Assembly: GCA_001655205.1 (NCBI GenBank) | Contig: LPNZ01009785.1 | Location: 1 to 32,167 of the forward strand | Origin: Lenisia limosa | Taxonomy: Eukaryota; Breviatea | Length of the DNA stretch: 32,167 nucleotides | Reading direction: 5' to 3' | Part shown: one piece after another, positions 8,601 to 18,591 of the stretch | How positions within the stretch are numbered: position 1 is the stretch's first letter | How the letters are laid out: the number at the start of each line of letters is the position of its first letter | Position numbers and translations under genes: made by a program | Notes under the pieces: generated by a model | The model's database searches: none | Told to the model about the DNA's origin: nothing | The model's input: only the letters and a program-made list of their open reading frames with translations

Positions 8601-10198
8601 GTTGGTTAAGGACTGACGCTCTCAACGCCAGTCTGCGGCTGTTCACTGCAGCTGCCTCCATCTAAAATATTAGGAGTCGCTTCTTTTTAAAAAGCCTGGA
8701 GCTCAAAAAATCATCAGTAATATTAATACATTCTAAAAAAATTACCAAAATGAAAGTATCTTCGCAACACATGTAATTATAATAAAATGAAAGATGGACA
8801 AATCCCACTTTGGAAGAATATGACGCCATCATTTGATCCGGTGTTGGGAACTGCCTGAAACGATTAATCAAGGCAAGTCAATTAAGGTGATACTATCATG
8901 GTGTCAGCGCAATGTCACATTTGGGTAGTTATTTCAATATTTTTACAGCTTTAACAAGCATGACTTGATCGTAATAAATAGGAGAGATTGTTTCTGTTCT
9001 AAAACATGGGAATTTCGAGAGAAACCAAACACAATTATTTGCTCAACACCCACCTGGATGGTTGCTCAAAGTTGCCGAAAGAAACCGTCCTAGGCTCATC
9101 TTAAATGTTAGAAAATATGCAGTAAAGGAACAATCTGGACTCCTTACGTGAAATACAATCATAAAACTTTCATGTGTCCACTTTTAAAGACAATATGAAA
9201 CCTCTCATCTCAACAAAATTTCCATTTCGCTATCAATTTCTTACCTTTCGAAGTTGGCGCGAATGAGCCGGTAGGTACATTCTCTGATATGTTCTTAAGT
9301 CCATGAAGCAGAACATGGGGCTGCGGGGGGAGTCTGAACGGTAGTGAAATCCGGAAGTGAGTGTATCTTCTCATTCAAATATCGGCATATGTTTTTCTTC
9401 AAATAAGCAAAACATGATGAAAGATGAACAAATAACGCTTTCATTCCAAAAATCAAGATCACTGATTAAGGGTTGCTAACTTATCTGTCAGAAGAAGGGC
9501 ATTCTTGAGAACCGCCAAAGCTATAAAATTATCGCCTAAAAGAGTCACTCCAATTGGACCTAAAACATCTGATCGATAGAATAAGCACACTTAACTGAGA
9601 GTATTTGAGCACCATTTCAAACCCCCGAACCTTGCTCAGTGAGAGACAATGCAAAGCTAATCCCAGATTTAGTACAATCAAGTCTCGCGCCAATGGTATC
9701 CAGGTGCCATCTCTAGTGTATACAAAATGAGCTCAGATGAAAATAACTCACAGTAAATAGCCACAGAGCAGTTTAACTCGTACCTCATCTATAAAAACAA
9801 GAATAATATATGATATTATATTTTCTAAAATGCGGTTTGACTCAGGGCTCCTCGGTTCATCTGTTTTTGTTCCCACCCACCCCTAGCGCCTTGTCTTTGG
9901 CAACTTGAATCATTTCAAAGGCCGCCAGGGCCCCCTCATGGTTTCCCTTCAGAAATGAGTGGGATGTAAAGACGCAATTGAAAAACAAATGGTGGTATCA
10001 CAACGTTACGAATAAGGCTTAAGTGCGGTGCGCTTGGAGCGACATCAACACAATTGCTCATAATTAACAAAAGCAATGGTTGTACGGAAATCAACATTCC
10101 TCCCCCTCCCCAACCTTCTCGGCTTCAACGGTAGCCTGGTTCTGGAGCAGACTTATTAAATGTTGAGCTTCTTCAGAAAGGACTTGTGGTTGATCCAT
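5676..10198 (-). CDS. TPR-like helical-repeat protein, multi-exon
   Basis: I do not recognise the exact family. The start exon (10198-10115) reads MDQPQVLSEEAQHLISLLQ. Later exons carry typical TPR helices: GNHEGALAAFEMIQVAKDKA (9946-9881), DNFIALAVLKNALLLTD (from 9559), PHVLLHGLKNISENVP (9320-9245), MEAAAVNSRRLALRASVLNQ (8661-8582) and NRYHLATSWFEEALTADPAS (8536-8396). After the gaps come KYNIYSNLRCALSDEHH (7384-7280), PAFAYASKAASLMPLP (6649-6580), ASHSVAGLDKTMTEAE (6281-6216) and HHALGQTLAALGKHE (5976-5902). The final exon (5840-5676) reads FINFMNPDFAQKAAETFDAA and ends VVGGYE then TAG. Alternating small and large residues and Ala-rich second helices are characteristic of TPRs. Two N gaps (8041-8117, 8309-8368) and uncertain exons between 6650 and 8300 leave the middle incomplete. 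The exon 4 donor looks non-canonical (ACA|gataag). Large TPR scaffolds are common in cilia and signalling, but no role is claimed. The head faces the GC-rich island. Confidence 0.7.
7690..7740. repeat. Short tandem duplication within the TPR-like gene
   Basis: The word caccttgaccact occurs at 7694-7706 and again at 7719-7731, a 25-bp period (the second copy is followed by tcgc instead of gcgc). On the minus strand it places two potential GT donors (caag|gtgggt, caag|gtgaac) close together, which makes the exon structure here ambiguous. Confidence 0.6.
8041..8117. other. N gap beside a C-run
   Basis: 77 N follow directly after a run of ten C (8031-8040) inside the TPR-like gene. A second gap at 8309-8368 lies about 190 bp further and removes coding sequence next to ALKR. 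Confidence 0.8.
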
Positions 10199-11239
10199 TG
10201 CTGACTTCCTGCAAAGAAGTTAAATGTTTTTTGTGTTATTTTGTGAAACCTTCCCTTCTCACAAGTTAAGACATTCTCAAGGGTTGCATAAATACAGGTC
10301 ATGGTCTATGTTGAATATGACTTCATATGACATAATGTACTGCATGCCGAAGAATCTAATGACATGACCATAATTAATCTCAAATGATGATTAATATTTC
10401 TATTTAATAATAGTATTCTAGTATATAAGAAAAGAGAAACAATGCTGGAAATCGGGGCTGGAGGCTGGCTGGAGCCATCCTGAGCCATCTGATTCCCCCA
10501 GAGGCTCCTCGGGCCGGCCAGCGACCATCGGAGGTACAGGCGTGCAGATGGGTCGGATGGGGAGGCACTCTCTGAACAAACTCCTCGGCTTCGCCGCCCC
10601 AAACCTCAGGTCGGTTTAGAGAGGCTCTGGCGGCAGATACATTGACATCTAAGAACTCCCCTTCAAATTGTGCCTCCCCCGTCCCGTTGCCTTCCCTGGC
10701 CGCGGGCTTTCAGATGGGTTTCTTGGGTCAAGGTCGCCCGGGAGTGGTAGGGCCCGTTCCCATCCCATGCCGTTTTCACAGGCCAATCACCTATTCTACT
10801 CACACACCAGCGTGCCACCAGCACACACGCACCCGTCTAATAAACAACGCTGTTCAGAACCTGCCCTTTTTTCGGAGGATTAGCGGAGGAGCTTCCAATC
10901 ATACCACCACTATGACGCCAAACAACCGTGCCCATGTCATAAATTTGGCCATCATCTTAGTGTTGATGTGGGTGGTATTAGTTTTTAAGCCCCCCCCCCC
11001 TCTTCAATCACTTCCTGTAATACCAATAGTTCACGTTTTAGCTTCACCAAGGTTACTGCTTTTCACAGCGCCTCCACTGATGGTGTTCCCGCGGTTAATC
11101 GCTTAAGGTACAGCGGGGACTGTCTTTGTTGTTTATTTTTCATTTCTACATGCCATTATTATTATTATTGTTACTATTATTGTTTTTAGTATTTTTTTGT
11201 AAACTATGTATTGTCTCGTAACTTCTCATCTTACAGCAC
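10199..11239. other. Intergenic region with a GC-rich island (about 10440-10890)
   Basis: This 1-kb region separates the divergent starts of the TPR-like gene and the secreted sushi-like gene. Its middle 450 bp is much richer in G and C than the rest of the window, and several frames on both strands stay open. A minus frame over about 10710-10407 contains EFLDVNVSAARASLN and PEVWGGEAEEFVQRV. A plus frame contains DGSDGEALSEQTPRLRRP. Another plus frame (10642-11106) contains PSLAAGFQMGFLGQG. None is recognisable or supported by a clear start and splice sites. Local self-complementarity exists (ggagcc..ggctcc near 10470-10507), so a structured RNA or a CpG-island-like shared promoter are alternatives. 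The flanks are ordinary AT-rich DNA with a C-run at about 10990. Confidence 0.45.
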
Positions 11240-14200
11240 ATGATATTATTGTTGACTGCCGCAGCTGTGTACAAACTAATGCAATTGATCACCATTGAAT
11301 TTAAAAATAATATCACAATATTATGTATTTTTAATAGTAACCTGTTTTAGAATCACTGAAGCTGCTATGGACCCTCAAGACGCTGTTAACAAGGTATGGA
11401 TGGTGTGATACGGAAAGAAGCCTTCCTGCTCTTTTTATCTAATATCACTAATATAAACCATTATTGTGGTCATTATGATAAGAGGTTCCCTATCGTCCCT
11501 AAAACTTTTCTCTATCAATCCATTTTAATATTGATACTTTACATCGCAGTTAACATTAGACCCTACTGAAAATTTAGGAATACCTCACAAACATCATCGA
11601 TAACCTTTCCTTGGTAGGTATCACCACTGCCATTAAAATATCACGGCTTCAGTTTGATTCTACTTTTTTGATGTTATTCTATTATGTTTTTAAAACTATT
11701 TGGTGTGTTGTTAGGGCTTTCCTCAGGGTCCGTGGTGATTTTTGTATTTTCCTTGATGGATGTGGTGTTGCAGAAGCTCTGCTTTCAAAAATCCTTTGAT
11801 TATTTAATGGAAGAGTTGAATTGGGGGTTTTATTTCTGAACTGTACATTACCGACTTTTTCAGTGCACAGCCCCTGTGTGGCCAACAGTTGCGTCCGTTT
11901 CTTGCCTTGAAGGATTCTCGGTCACCCAAGGTTCGGAAGTCCCCGGTTTACCATCTTTGACCATGTTTTGATATGGTATTGTGTTCTATGCCTACCAATG
12001 TCTCAACCCCCCACCCCATCCACGTTCCATCAACAAGAAGCAAAAATACTGCATGATATTCATGTTCTGTAAGGACTACCTCCTTTGTTTCATTTCACAT
12101 ATTTACTAGATAAAATAGTCATGCTGTGCTTATCATTTATCCCACCACCCCACAGGCGGAGTGTGTGCTACGTCATGCCTCTCGCCGGACTTGCCGTACC
12201 CCTCGGTTGCTGCGGTGGAGTGTAGTGCGGGTGTTTGGAATGAAACTGTCGTGTGCTCTGGTATGTAAATAGAGAACCAATGTTAAAGTTATTTCGCGTC
12301 TTCTTGATATTGTGTTTGTTGGCTATCTATCTTTAGCACCGCCTGTGTTTATTAGCGTAAATATTATATCAGTATACATATGCATATCATATACAATATA
12401 TACTATGTAGAAATGAGAAATACAAATAAGTTTTTTCTGTCCACACCATCTCGCTTATGATAACTGGATTATAGTATTATTAATTCCTCCAATCATTTGC
12501 GTTTCAACACCACATCGTATTGACGGTGAGTTGACACTTGGGCTTCACTTCGGTTCGAAAAAAAACCAGAGAAATATCGATAGTTTTCGAGGATTTATCG
12601 AGAAATTCAGTCTTTTTTTCGTACCGAAGTGAAGCCTGAGTTGACACTATCCGACAGCCACACTCATTCCTCACCAATAAGTAGGGCCTCACTTTGGTTC
12701 AAAAAACTGAATTTCTTGATATGTATCTTCGATAAATATCCATATTTTATCCGTCTTTTTCGAACCGAAGTGAAGTACAGTATGTTCCACTTTAATTATT
12801 ATGTAATATGATGTCACATACACATAGTATACATGTATCATATATCATATAGATTTAATGCTAGATCCTCTCTTTTTATCCCATCAGGGTTTCGGTTTTC
12901 AAGAACCAAAATCAGTGTTAGTAAAATTGTTCCACTCAAAATAAAATAAAAATAATTTCCTTTGTTTCACCCATGGTTGCAGTTGAGGCTCCATCATGTG
13001 CCATCGCTGTGGCAGTACATGGCCCGGGTGTACATATCGTGAAGAACGCTGGCCAAGGTATCCACATATTAGATAGATGTGATATGTGTTTGTGTTTTGA
13101 AACGCTCTGTGCACATATATATAAAACGTCACGAAAGTTGGACGTGTTTCAATCAAGTCCATTTTGATATTTTTATTGTACTGCTATTCATTTCACCTAC
13201 CTAGTGTATTGTGATGAAGATGGCTATGGTGTTTTTGCTAGTGTTGCTGGCAGTACTTCAGGCGTTGAGGTAGGGGCGGAATGGTTTTGATGGCAATTTG
13301 AGTATTGAATAAATGTAGTCTTTGTGAGAACTGTCACATAATTGTAGAATCATTCAATTGCTGTGAATGGTACTCCATAAATATGTCTTTCCTTTAACCA
13401 TATCAGAGGTACTTCAATCCTGCCAATGATGTTGCTGCCACTTCCTATACCACTTCTGTAGGCTTTCGGGGTACTAATTTCAGATCTTCCATGACATTAG
13501 AGATATTGAGAAAATGCAGTCTTTTTGTCGTGTACAAGTCTCAATTGTTTTATATTCATCAACGTTACTTCTGTCTACAGTAATCCCTTTATATATTTTC
13601 TGTAGACAATGGGTAAACCTTCCCCTGTCAATCCATCTGGACAGTTACAGTACAGTCACATTACTGCTGGAACACCCATCAGAGTTAGTTGGTAGCAAGA
13701 GTTAACTATTCAATAATGCAGCCCTGTTTCAATTCGCATTTCAATCATTTCTTTTGAAGACATGGATTGGCTCATATCAGTCTATTTTTTTTTGTTATTA
13801 TTTGTTTTTCTACATAAACATGACGCTCTAGATGAAATGTTCTACTAATAGCGGTGCTACTTGGACAACATTCGACATTGATGAAGGTCCGTACATGCGT
13901 CCCTTCGTTGATATTTGAAACTATCCAGTATACTATTAAGATACATTGTAACTTGTTTTTTTTTTAAAAAAATACAAGCTGGTTATCATCCTAATGAGCA
14001 CTTTTAGCCCCAGTCTTTTCAGTCTGCGGCACATCTCTTATTGATCATGACACATACTATATTATTATTATATCTCAATTACTCCTCCCAAGGTTTATGT
14101 CCACCCCAGGTTTTGCGGACTATTCTGCGGGTGACAAGGGTGACGGGTCTTACAGCGGCATCTGGGGTGTCATCGCAATCTCAATGGTGGGACCAAAAGA

Positions 14201-14467
14201 CATCTTTGAGTAGATAATGAATTATCTCCCATTTCATATTTTTTTAATACCTGCTTACAGTTTAGGAATGGTCTCGACACGGAAACAGTATCTGTGGTCC
14301 TTTACAGTCTACCTCCGCCGTAGGGGGGGATGTAACTTGTGCTTCCCTTGTACTTGACTTAGTGGTCTTACCCTTCATGTTACCTCTTTTAGGAGTACAG
14401 TGGAGTTGGAATCTGTCGTGACAGTCCAAACGGATGGCCCACTGTCATGTTAGCTTCTGAACAATAA
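11240..14467 (+). CDS. Secreted cysteine-rich protein with sushi-like region and Asp-box motif
   Basis: Predicted extracellular protein of about a dozen exons. Exon 1 (11240-11268) gives a short hydrophobic leader, MILLLTAAAV. Exons at 11351-11393 and 11578-11613 follow (EYLTNIIDNLSL). Exons 11864-11930, 12156-12260 and 12983-13057 carry Cys-rich sequence of complement-control/sushi flavour (CTAPVWPTVASVSCLEGF, CATSCLSPDLPYP, VECSAGVWNETVVC, EAPSCAIAVAVHGPG). Later exons (13205-13269, 13407-13457, 13606-13683, 13832-13886, 14110-14186) are beta-rich. They include CSTNSGATWTTFDID, which fits the Asp-box/BNR consensus S-x-D/N-x-G-x-T-W. All junctions given are in phase. The 3' end is uncertain: an exon from 14261 reads FRNGLDTETVS, and a following one may end at LASEQ then TAA (14465-14467). 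Alternatively the gene continues to 15036-15149 (IYVYSVPALNSTVEAKLHCH) and into an N gap. The ligand is unknown. The intron after exon 5 holds two MITE-like elements. Confidence 0.65.
12527..12648. mobile_element. MITE-like element, copy 1, with flanking direct repeats
   Basis: The terminal inverted repeats ggcttcacttcggttcg (12541-12557) and, on the other end, cgtaccgaagtgaagcc (12620-12636) match at all but one base. They enclose about 60 bp, with A- and T-runs just inside each end. The 12-base direct repeat tgagttgacact sits on both flanks (12527-12538 and 12637-12648). There is no coding capacity. Size (about 95 bp without flanks), inverted ends and flanking repeats fit a miniature non-autonomous DNA transposon in an intron of the secreted protein gene. 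Confidence 0.7.
12682..12777. mobile_element. MITE-like element, copy 2, opposite orientation
   Basis: A second element with the same termini: gggcctcactttggttc at the left (12684-12700) and cgaaccgaagtgaag at the right (12761-12775). It is flanked by TA on both sides. Its interior begins ctgaatttcttgatat, which resembles the reverse complement of copy 1's interior (ctgaatttctcgataa). The copies are therefore related, inverted relative to each other, and about 36 bp apart. Copy 2 is more diverged than copy 1. Confidence 0.65.
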
Positions 14468-14601
14468 CCGTTTATATCTTTTCTTCTTTTTTTATTCTAC
14501 TGATTAATGCTTTTGGGGGGATATACTAAAGTAAGAAAATATACTCTTTAAATTCTGTACAGAATGATATCTATCCTAATTATTATAGTAAGTATCTTAT
14601 A

Positions 14602-14799
14602 TCAATAATATTGTATCCTTTCACTAGCGAGGATCAAGGTGGCGATCTCACCCCTCAGGGCAGCGGTCTGGTCCACCAGCTCCGGGACTCTCCTGGGGTG
14701 TGACGGTGACCAAACAGCTGGCTCACAGAGCGACACTTCAAGGTTTGCTGAGCTCAAGGGCTGGATGGTTTTACAGCAAGGGCAAATAAGATATGACAT
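14602..14799 (-). CDS. Possible small protein, 65 aa (uncertain strand)
   Basis: A single uninterrupted frame starts MSYLICPCCKTIQPLSSANL and ends in a helical stretch, VDQTAALRGEIATLILASE, then IQYY and TGA. The CPCC start could bind metal; the tail could form a short coiled coil. No recognised family. The same bases are also open on the plus strand. There a splice-bounded exon (acceptor at 14625-14626, donor near 14742) would read in phase toward the next downstream exon (GVTVTKQLAHRATLQ then GVQQASAPCK). So this may instead be an exon of the secreted protein gene. Only one of the two readings can be right; the data here do not decide. Confidence 0.35.
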   Translation of the reverse strand: MSYLICPCCKTIQPLSSANLEVSLCEPAVWSPSHPRRVPELVDQTAALRGEIATLILASERIQYY

Positions 14800-15035
14800 C
14801 TAAAGCGATTATTTTTCAACATGTTGCTACACCATATGCTATCAGATAGTAGAGCTGGATGGTGTCTAGTATTGCTCTATCTATTTGCAACCAATATTTC
14901 CTTTACCACGGCAGTACTCACTGTTTTAGGTTTATGCTCCTTATGAAAGTCTAAACAGTCGATTTCCTCTGGGTTAATTTTTATGTTTCTTTGAATATAT
15001 GATGAAAGTATCTGTTTATTTTGCTGCATTCACAG

Positions 15036-15149
15036 GTGTCCAGCAGGCTTCTGCTCCCTGTAAAATATACGTATATTCGGTACCCGCCTTGAACTCGACA
15101 GTAGAAGCGAAATTACATTGCCACACTGCCACACAAACATCCTGCAAAC
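15036..15149 (+). CDS. Extracellular-type exon fragment running into a gap
   Basis: After an acceptor (cattcacag) the plus strand reads GVQQASAPCKIYVYSVPALN, then STVEAKLHCHTATQTSCK, and is then lost in the N gap at 15150-15222. Evenly placed cysteines, an N-glycosylation site (NST) and beta-like composition match the secreted protein upstream, so it may be that gene's continuation. A separate gene is the alternative. It ends before the NSE1 start codon. Confidence 0.45.
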
Positions 15150-15388
15150 NNNNNNNNNNNNNNNNNNNNNNNNNNNNNNNNNNNNNNNNNNNNNNNNNNN
15201 NNNNNNNNNNNNNNNNNNNNNNAATGGTTGTTGTTTCCTTGTTTGAAATCAAAATGTCTCTATCTCACGATCCTCGATCTTTACCCTAGGGTGTATTTTC
15301 TGAGCCCCTTTTCTCTCCATTTTAGGTTAATTAAGAAAAATTGGGTGAAAGTGAGCTTAGATAAAGAAGAACTTTACCTTAATTCAAA

Positions 15389-18300
15389 ATGGTTCCTCAT
15401 AGAAAGAAGCTTCAAGTCATCACACAGGTATAGGAGCGTGCTATCCAATTGCTAATTCTATTTAGGCTCTTTTATCCAGACCACTTTTAACGGAAAAGCA
15501 GTCAAATCGCTTGATTTCTCATCTTTGTGGCGAGGAAGGTAAAGAACAGGCCTTCTATGCTTCTCCACATTTTTATTTTTACTTATTTAACCAATTCAGT
15601 GAATAATGAAGACACAGGAAAAATCATGAGAGAGATCAGCTCAAGACTCAACGTTCTTGGATTTGAAGTATGTTGTATCAATTTCTCTGAAACGCTCACC
15701 TCTTAGATTATTACAAAACGTTTTGGAGATGATGGAGAGATTTATACCGCTATTGTCGCCAATACTAAAGGTGGGCTGGCTTCAGGAAGCAGTTTTTATG
15801 AAGTGGAGTGGGTATTTTATTTAGTGGCAGAAAATGTAAGTTAAATGGTATTATTTATGTTCTACGTACCAGGTACCAGCCATTCCTTTTGGGGTTTAAA
15901 CGAATACAAAAAAAGGCATAAATGATATTGATGGCTGTGAGGAGGGAAAATCTCTGTTTGGAAGAAGGTTCGTTATTTTTTGAGCAGGGATAAATATGTC
16001 ATCTTCTGTCGTAGGGGATGTCCTTTTTCGTAGTAATATACTACATCTACTGTGAAGTATATAAATTTAGAACATTTACACGATGCTGTTTCATAAATCA
16101 CAAAAATAAAACCACCTGTAATATTGGTCACTTTTTAGCCGAGTCTGAGAAGATTGAAGAAAGATCTACCCCCGTAACGCATGATGAGCTCTTTTACGTC
16201 AAGAGAATCGTGGGGAGGGGGTCGAAGAAACTTTTTTTGAGCTTTAAATGTAAGTTATTGATTATACATATTAGGCATGCCTATGACAGTATCATCTGTG
16301 GAACTGTAATGTCCTTCGGGCTTCCAATAAAATTTCACTTAGCCGTGCTCAACTACATCATTAGCGCACGTGTGAAGCATGACAATAGCCGTTTACTCTT
16401 TCAGATTGCTGCAATCCAGGATTCAGAAGACGGCCACTGCAGTCTCAGTGACCTTTCAAATATGTCCATTCCTAAGATGCATTCTAAGGATGTATGGGGG
16501 GGGGGGTGCTCAACTTAAACTCACTTCGTTAAATTCTTCATAACACCTACTTCAATTTTGTACAAGTCGCCACGCTCATCCCCTCCTGTATATTGATATG
16601 ATATGACCTTCCAGTCTGATACCAAAATTCAACAACGATACTTGAACGTTGGCCAAATCGATCGTCTTATTCGATTCCTGGATTCAAGAGTAGGGAGAAC
16701 TCTCTTCCCTAATCTTAATTTTGTGTTTATGGATAAAGAAAAGGACAGCCTTCGAGGGCTGTCCCTATGTCAAGCTTTTGTATAATCACGCAATCTTTTC
16801 AATCATCTTTTCTCGGAGAGGAGGGTGGGGGGGATGATGATCATTGAGGTTTTCTAATACTACAGGGCTACCTAATTATTTCCCATGACGGTCTGCGCTC
16901 GAACGTAGCACTTGGCGTGAGAACAGTCTTCGAACTCGGGCAATTGGTGCCACAACAGCTTCAAAACATCCGTACCTGCGCCATCTGCAAAGACCCTGTT
17001 TTCCAGGTTGGTTACCATTGCTCTCATATGTTTGTTGCAGATATTATCAAAATTATTTTTAATTTTCATACAAAACAATAACTTTCGCACACGCACCTAT
17101 CCATACACAGTATCATGCATGATATTGTGACCCGATGTTGACAGTCAGTTCATTCGTACCAGGAATGGTAAAGAGAAGAAAAGGAATTACGATCCTGTTT
17201 TGTAACACATACTAAGCTTCTCACAGATTTATACTCCTCTTTTTTTTTTTTTTCTTCTCACATTTGCTTCCACGTGTATCTTTAAGATTTGTTAGTCAGT
17301 TTTGGCATGATGCTTCTTTGTTAATTTCTTATTTTTACGGAGTTGTGAGATTAACATTGCAGGGAGACTCGTGCCCAAGTGAAGACTGTCAGGCAACACT
17401 CCATTTCAGATGTAAAAAGGTCTATTTCGAAAAGATGGCCGGCCGTCTGAGGGGTGTTTTGTGGTTGAAAATTGAGTTCATTCCTAAGTCATATCCCGGG
17501 CTTTGACAAGAATACGGTTGTATTTGAAATTGCGCACTATTTATTTTTTTTAGAAAATCTCAAAATAAGAACATGCTTGGCTCTTTTCTTGTAAAATGTA
17601 ATGATAGTCTGAGATTGTTTTCTTTTCTCTTTCGAGCGAGTGCCATTATCTAGTCAAAATGAGATACTGTTTAGGTAAGTGCATTGCACCGGACTGCGAG
17701 CAAGAGTGGGAGGAAAAGTACAAGGCTGATTGTGAACCCGAAGAACCGCCCATGTCGCCCTTGAGGTCCAGGGTGCTTACATTGAGAACTTTTTTCTTGA
17801 AGTTTTTTTTTTTTTGTTTTTTGCCAAAAGAGATTAAACTCCACGAAAAAGCAACACAGTTCTTGTATTTCGTTCAGGGGGCGTGATAGAGATGGGTCTA
17901 CCAGTGGTCTTTTTTTTTATCATAGTATACGTAACCCTTCAGGGTACCTGCTGAAGACGAAGACGCAGTGGGAGACACTGAGGAGCCGCTTCCCAACCTT
18001 GATGGAGTTGGTTTGGGATGATGCTATTGGTTGTTAAACTGGAGTTTTCTTGAGTATTTGTCTTTAAATCACAGTGATCTTACACACCAAAATACTTGAG
18101 CATTTACATGATATATGATATAATTTAATGATAGTTTTGTAATAACATAGTATTCCAGCATCCCAGAACACTACATCTGACCCGTTAAGGCTTTCCCTCA
18201 TCTGGAGCCAATGAATGTCTCTGCAGTTCAGCCTTTGAGAAGAGCCCGTGCGTTGGTAAGGGGGGGGGGGTTGTAGTCTGGCCCATTGGCCGTTGTGGAT

Positions 18301-18416
18301 GACCTGACTAGACCTTGTTCCTCTTCTAATGGAAACATTTCATTTTCTTATTTGCTTAGGCTGATGAGTCAAGTGAGGATGAGGACCAGCCTCGAAGAAG
18401 AAGACGCAGGCAGTAG
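15389..18416 (+). CDS. NSMCE1: NSE1, RING-type subunit of the Smc5/6 complex
   Basis: NSE1 forms a subcomplex with NSE3 (MAGE) and NSE4 in Smc5/6, which acts in DNA repair and chromosome segregation; its variant RING can support ubiquitin ligation. Exons in phase: 15389-15427 (start MVPHRKKLQVITQ), 15466-15538 (NRLISHLCGEE), 15600-15667 (REISSRLNVLGFE), 15707-15770 (FGDDGEIYTAIVANTK), 16139-16209, 16405-16491 (IAAIQDSEDGHCSLSDLSN), 16615-16689, 16866-17006, 17363-17453, 17675-17765, 17943-18006, 18190-18255 and 18360-18416. The winged-helix part matches human NSMCE1 in order (human LVNLATTS, LELIIDSETG, KWLIEKEG). All eight RING ligands are present: CAIC, CPSEDC, HFRC, CIAPDC. Pairs 2 and 4 are spaced C-x4-C instead of the usual C-x2-C. 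The C-tail is acidic, then ends in a basic run (PRRRRRRQ, then TAG). It is convergent with the CBS gene. Confidence 0.9.
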
Positions 18417-18591
18417 ATATGTAATGTGGTTTCATGATGGTGATGGTACTTTGTTGTATTGTAATTGTATTGTAATAAATTATTAGACTAAATTTATCAA
18501 ATGGCATATTTTACTCTTGCATCAGAAGAGAAACAATATTAAATAACTGCATATAAATAGTTGCTTAAATAAGAAGAAAAGAGGTGGAATT
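18417..18591. terminator. Convergent 3' spacer of NSE1 and CBS gene
   Basis: This 175-bp AT-rich spacer separates two converging stop codons. An aataaa hexamer lies at about 18474-18479 on the plus strand, a plausible poly(A) signal for NSE1. Nothing else is seen. Confidence 0.5.

Noticed and set aside
12540-12560. ggttcg-containing word as a tRNA B-box
   Set aside because: It is part of the MITE terminal inverted repeat and lacks any matching A-box or acceptor stem.
15780-15840. Extra 11-nt NSE1 micro-exon (reading VAEN)
   Set aside because: Exon 15707-15770 splices directly in phase to 16139-16209 with better agreement to the family.
16018-16518. 166-aa plus-strand open frame inside NSE1
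   Set aside because: It is the unspliced reading through two introns; only 16139-16209 and 16405-16491 match NSE1 in order and phase.
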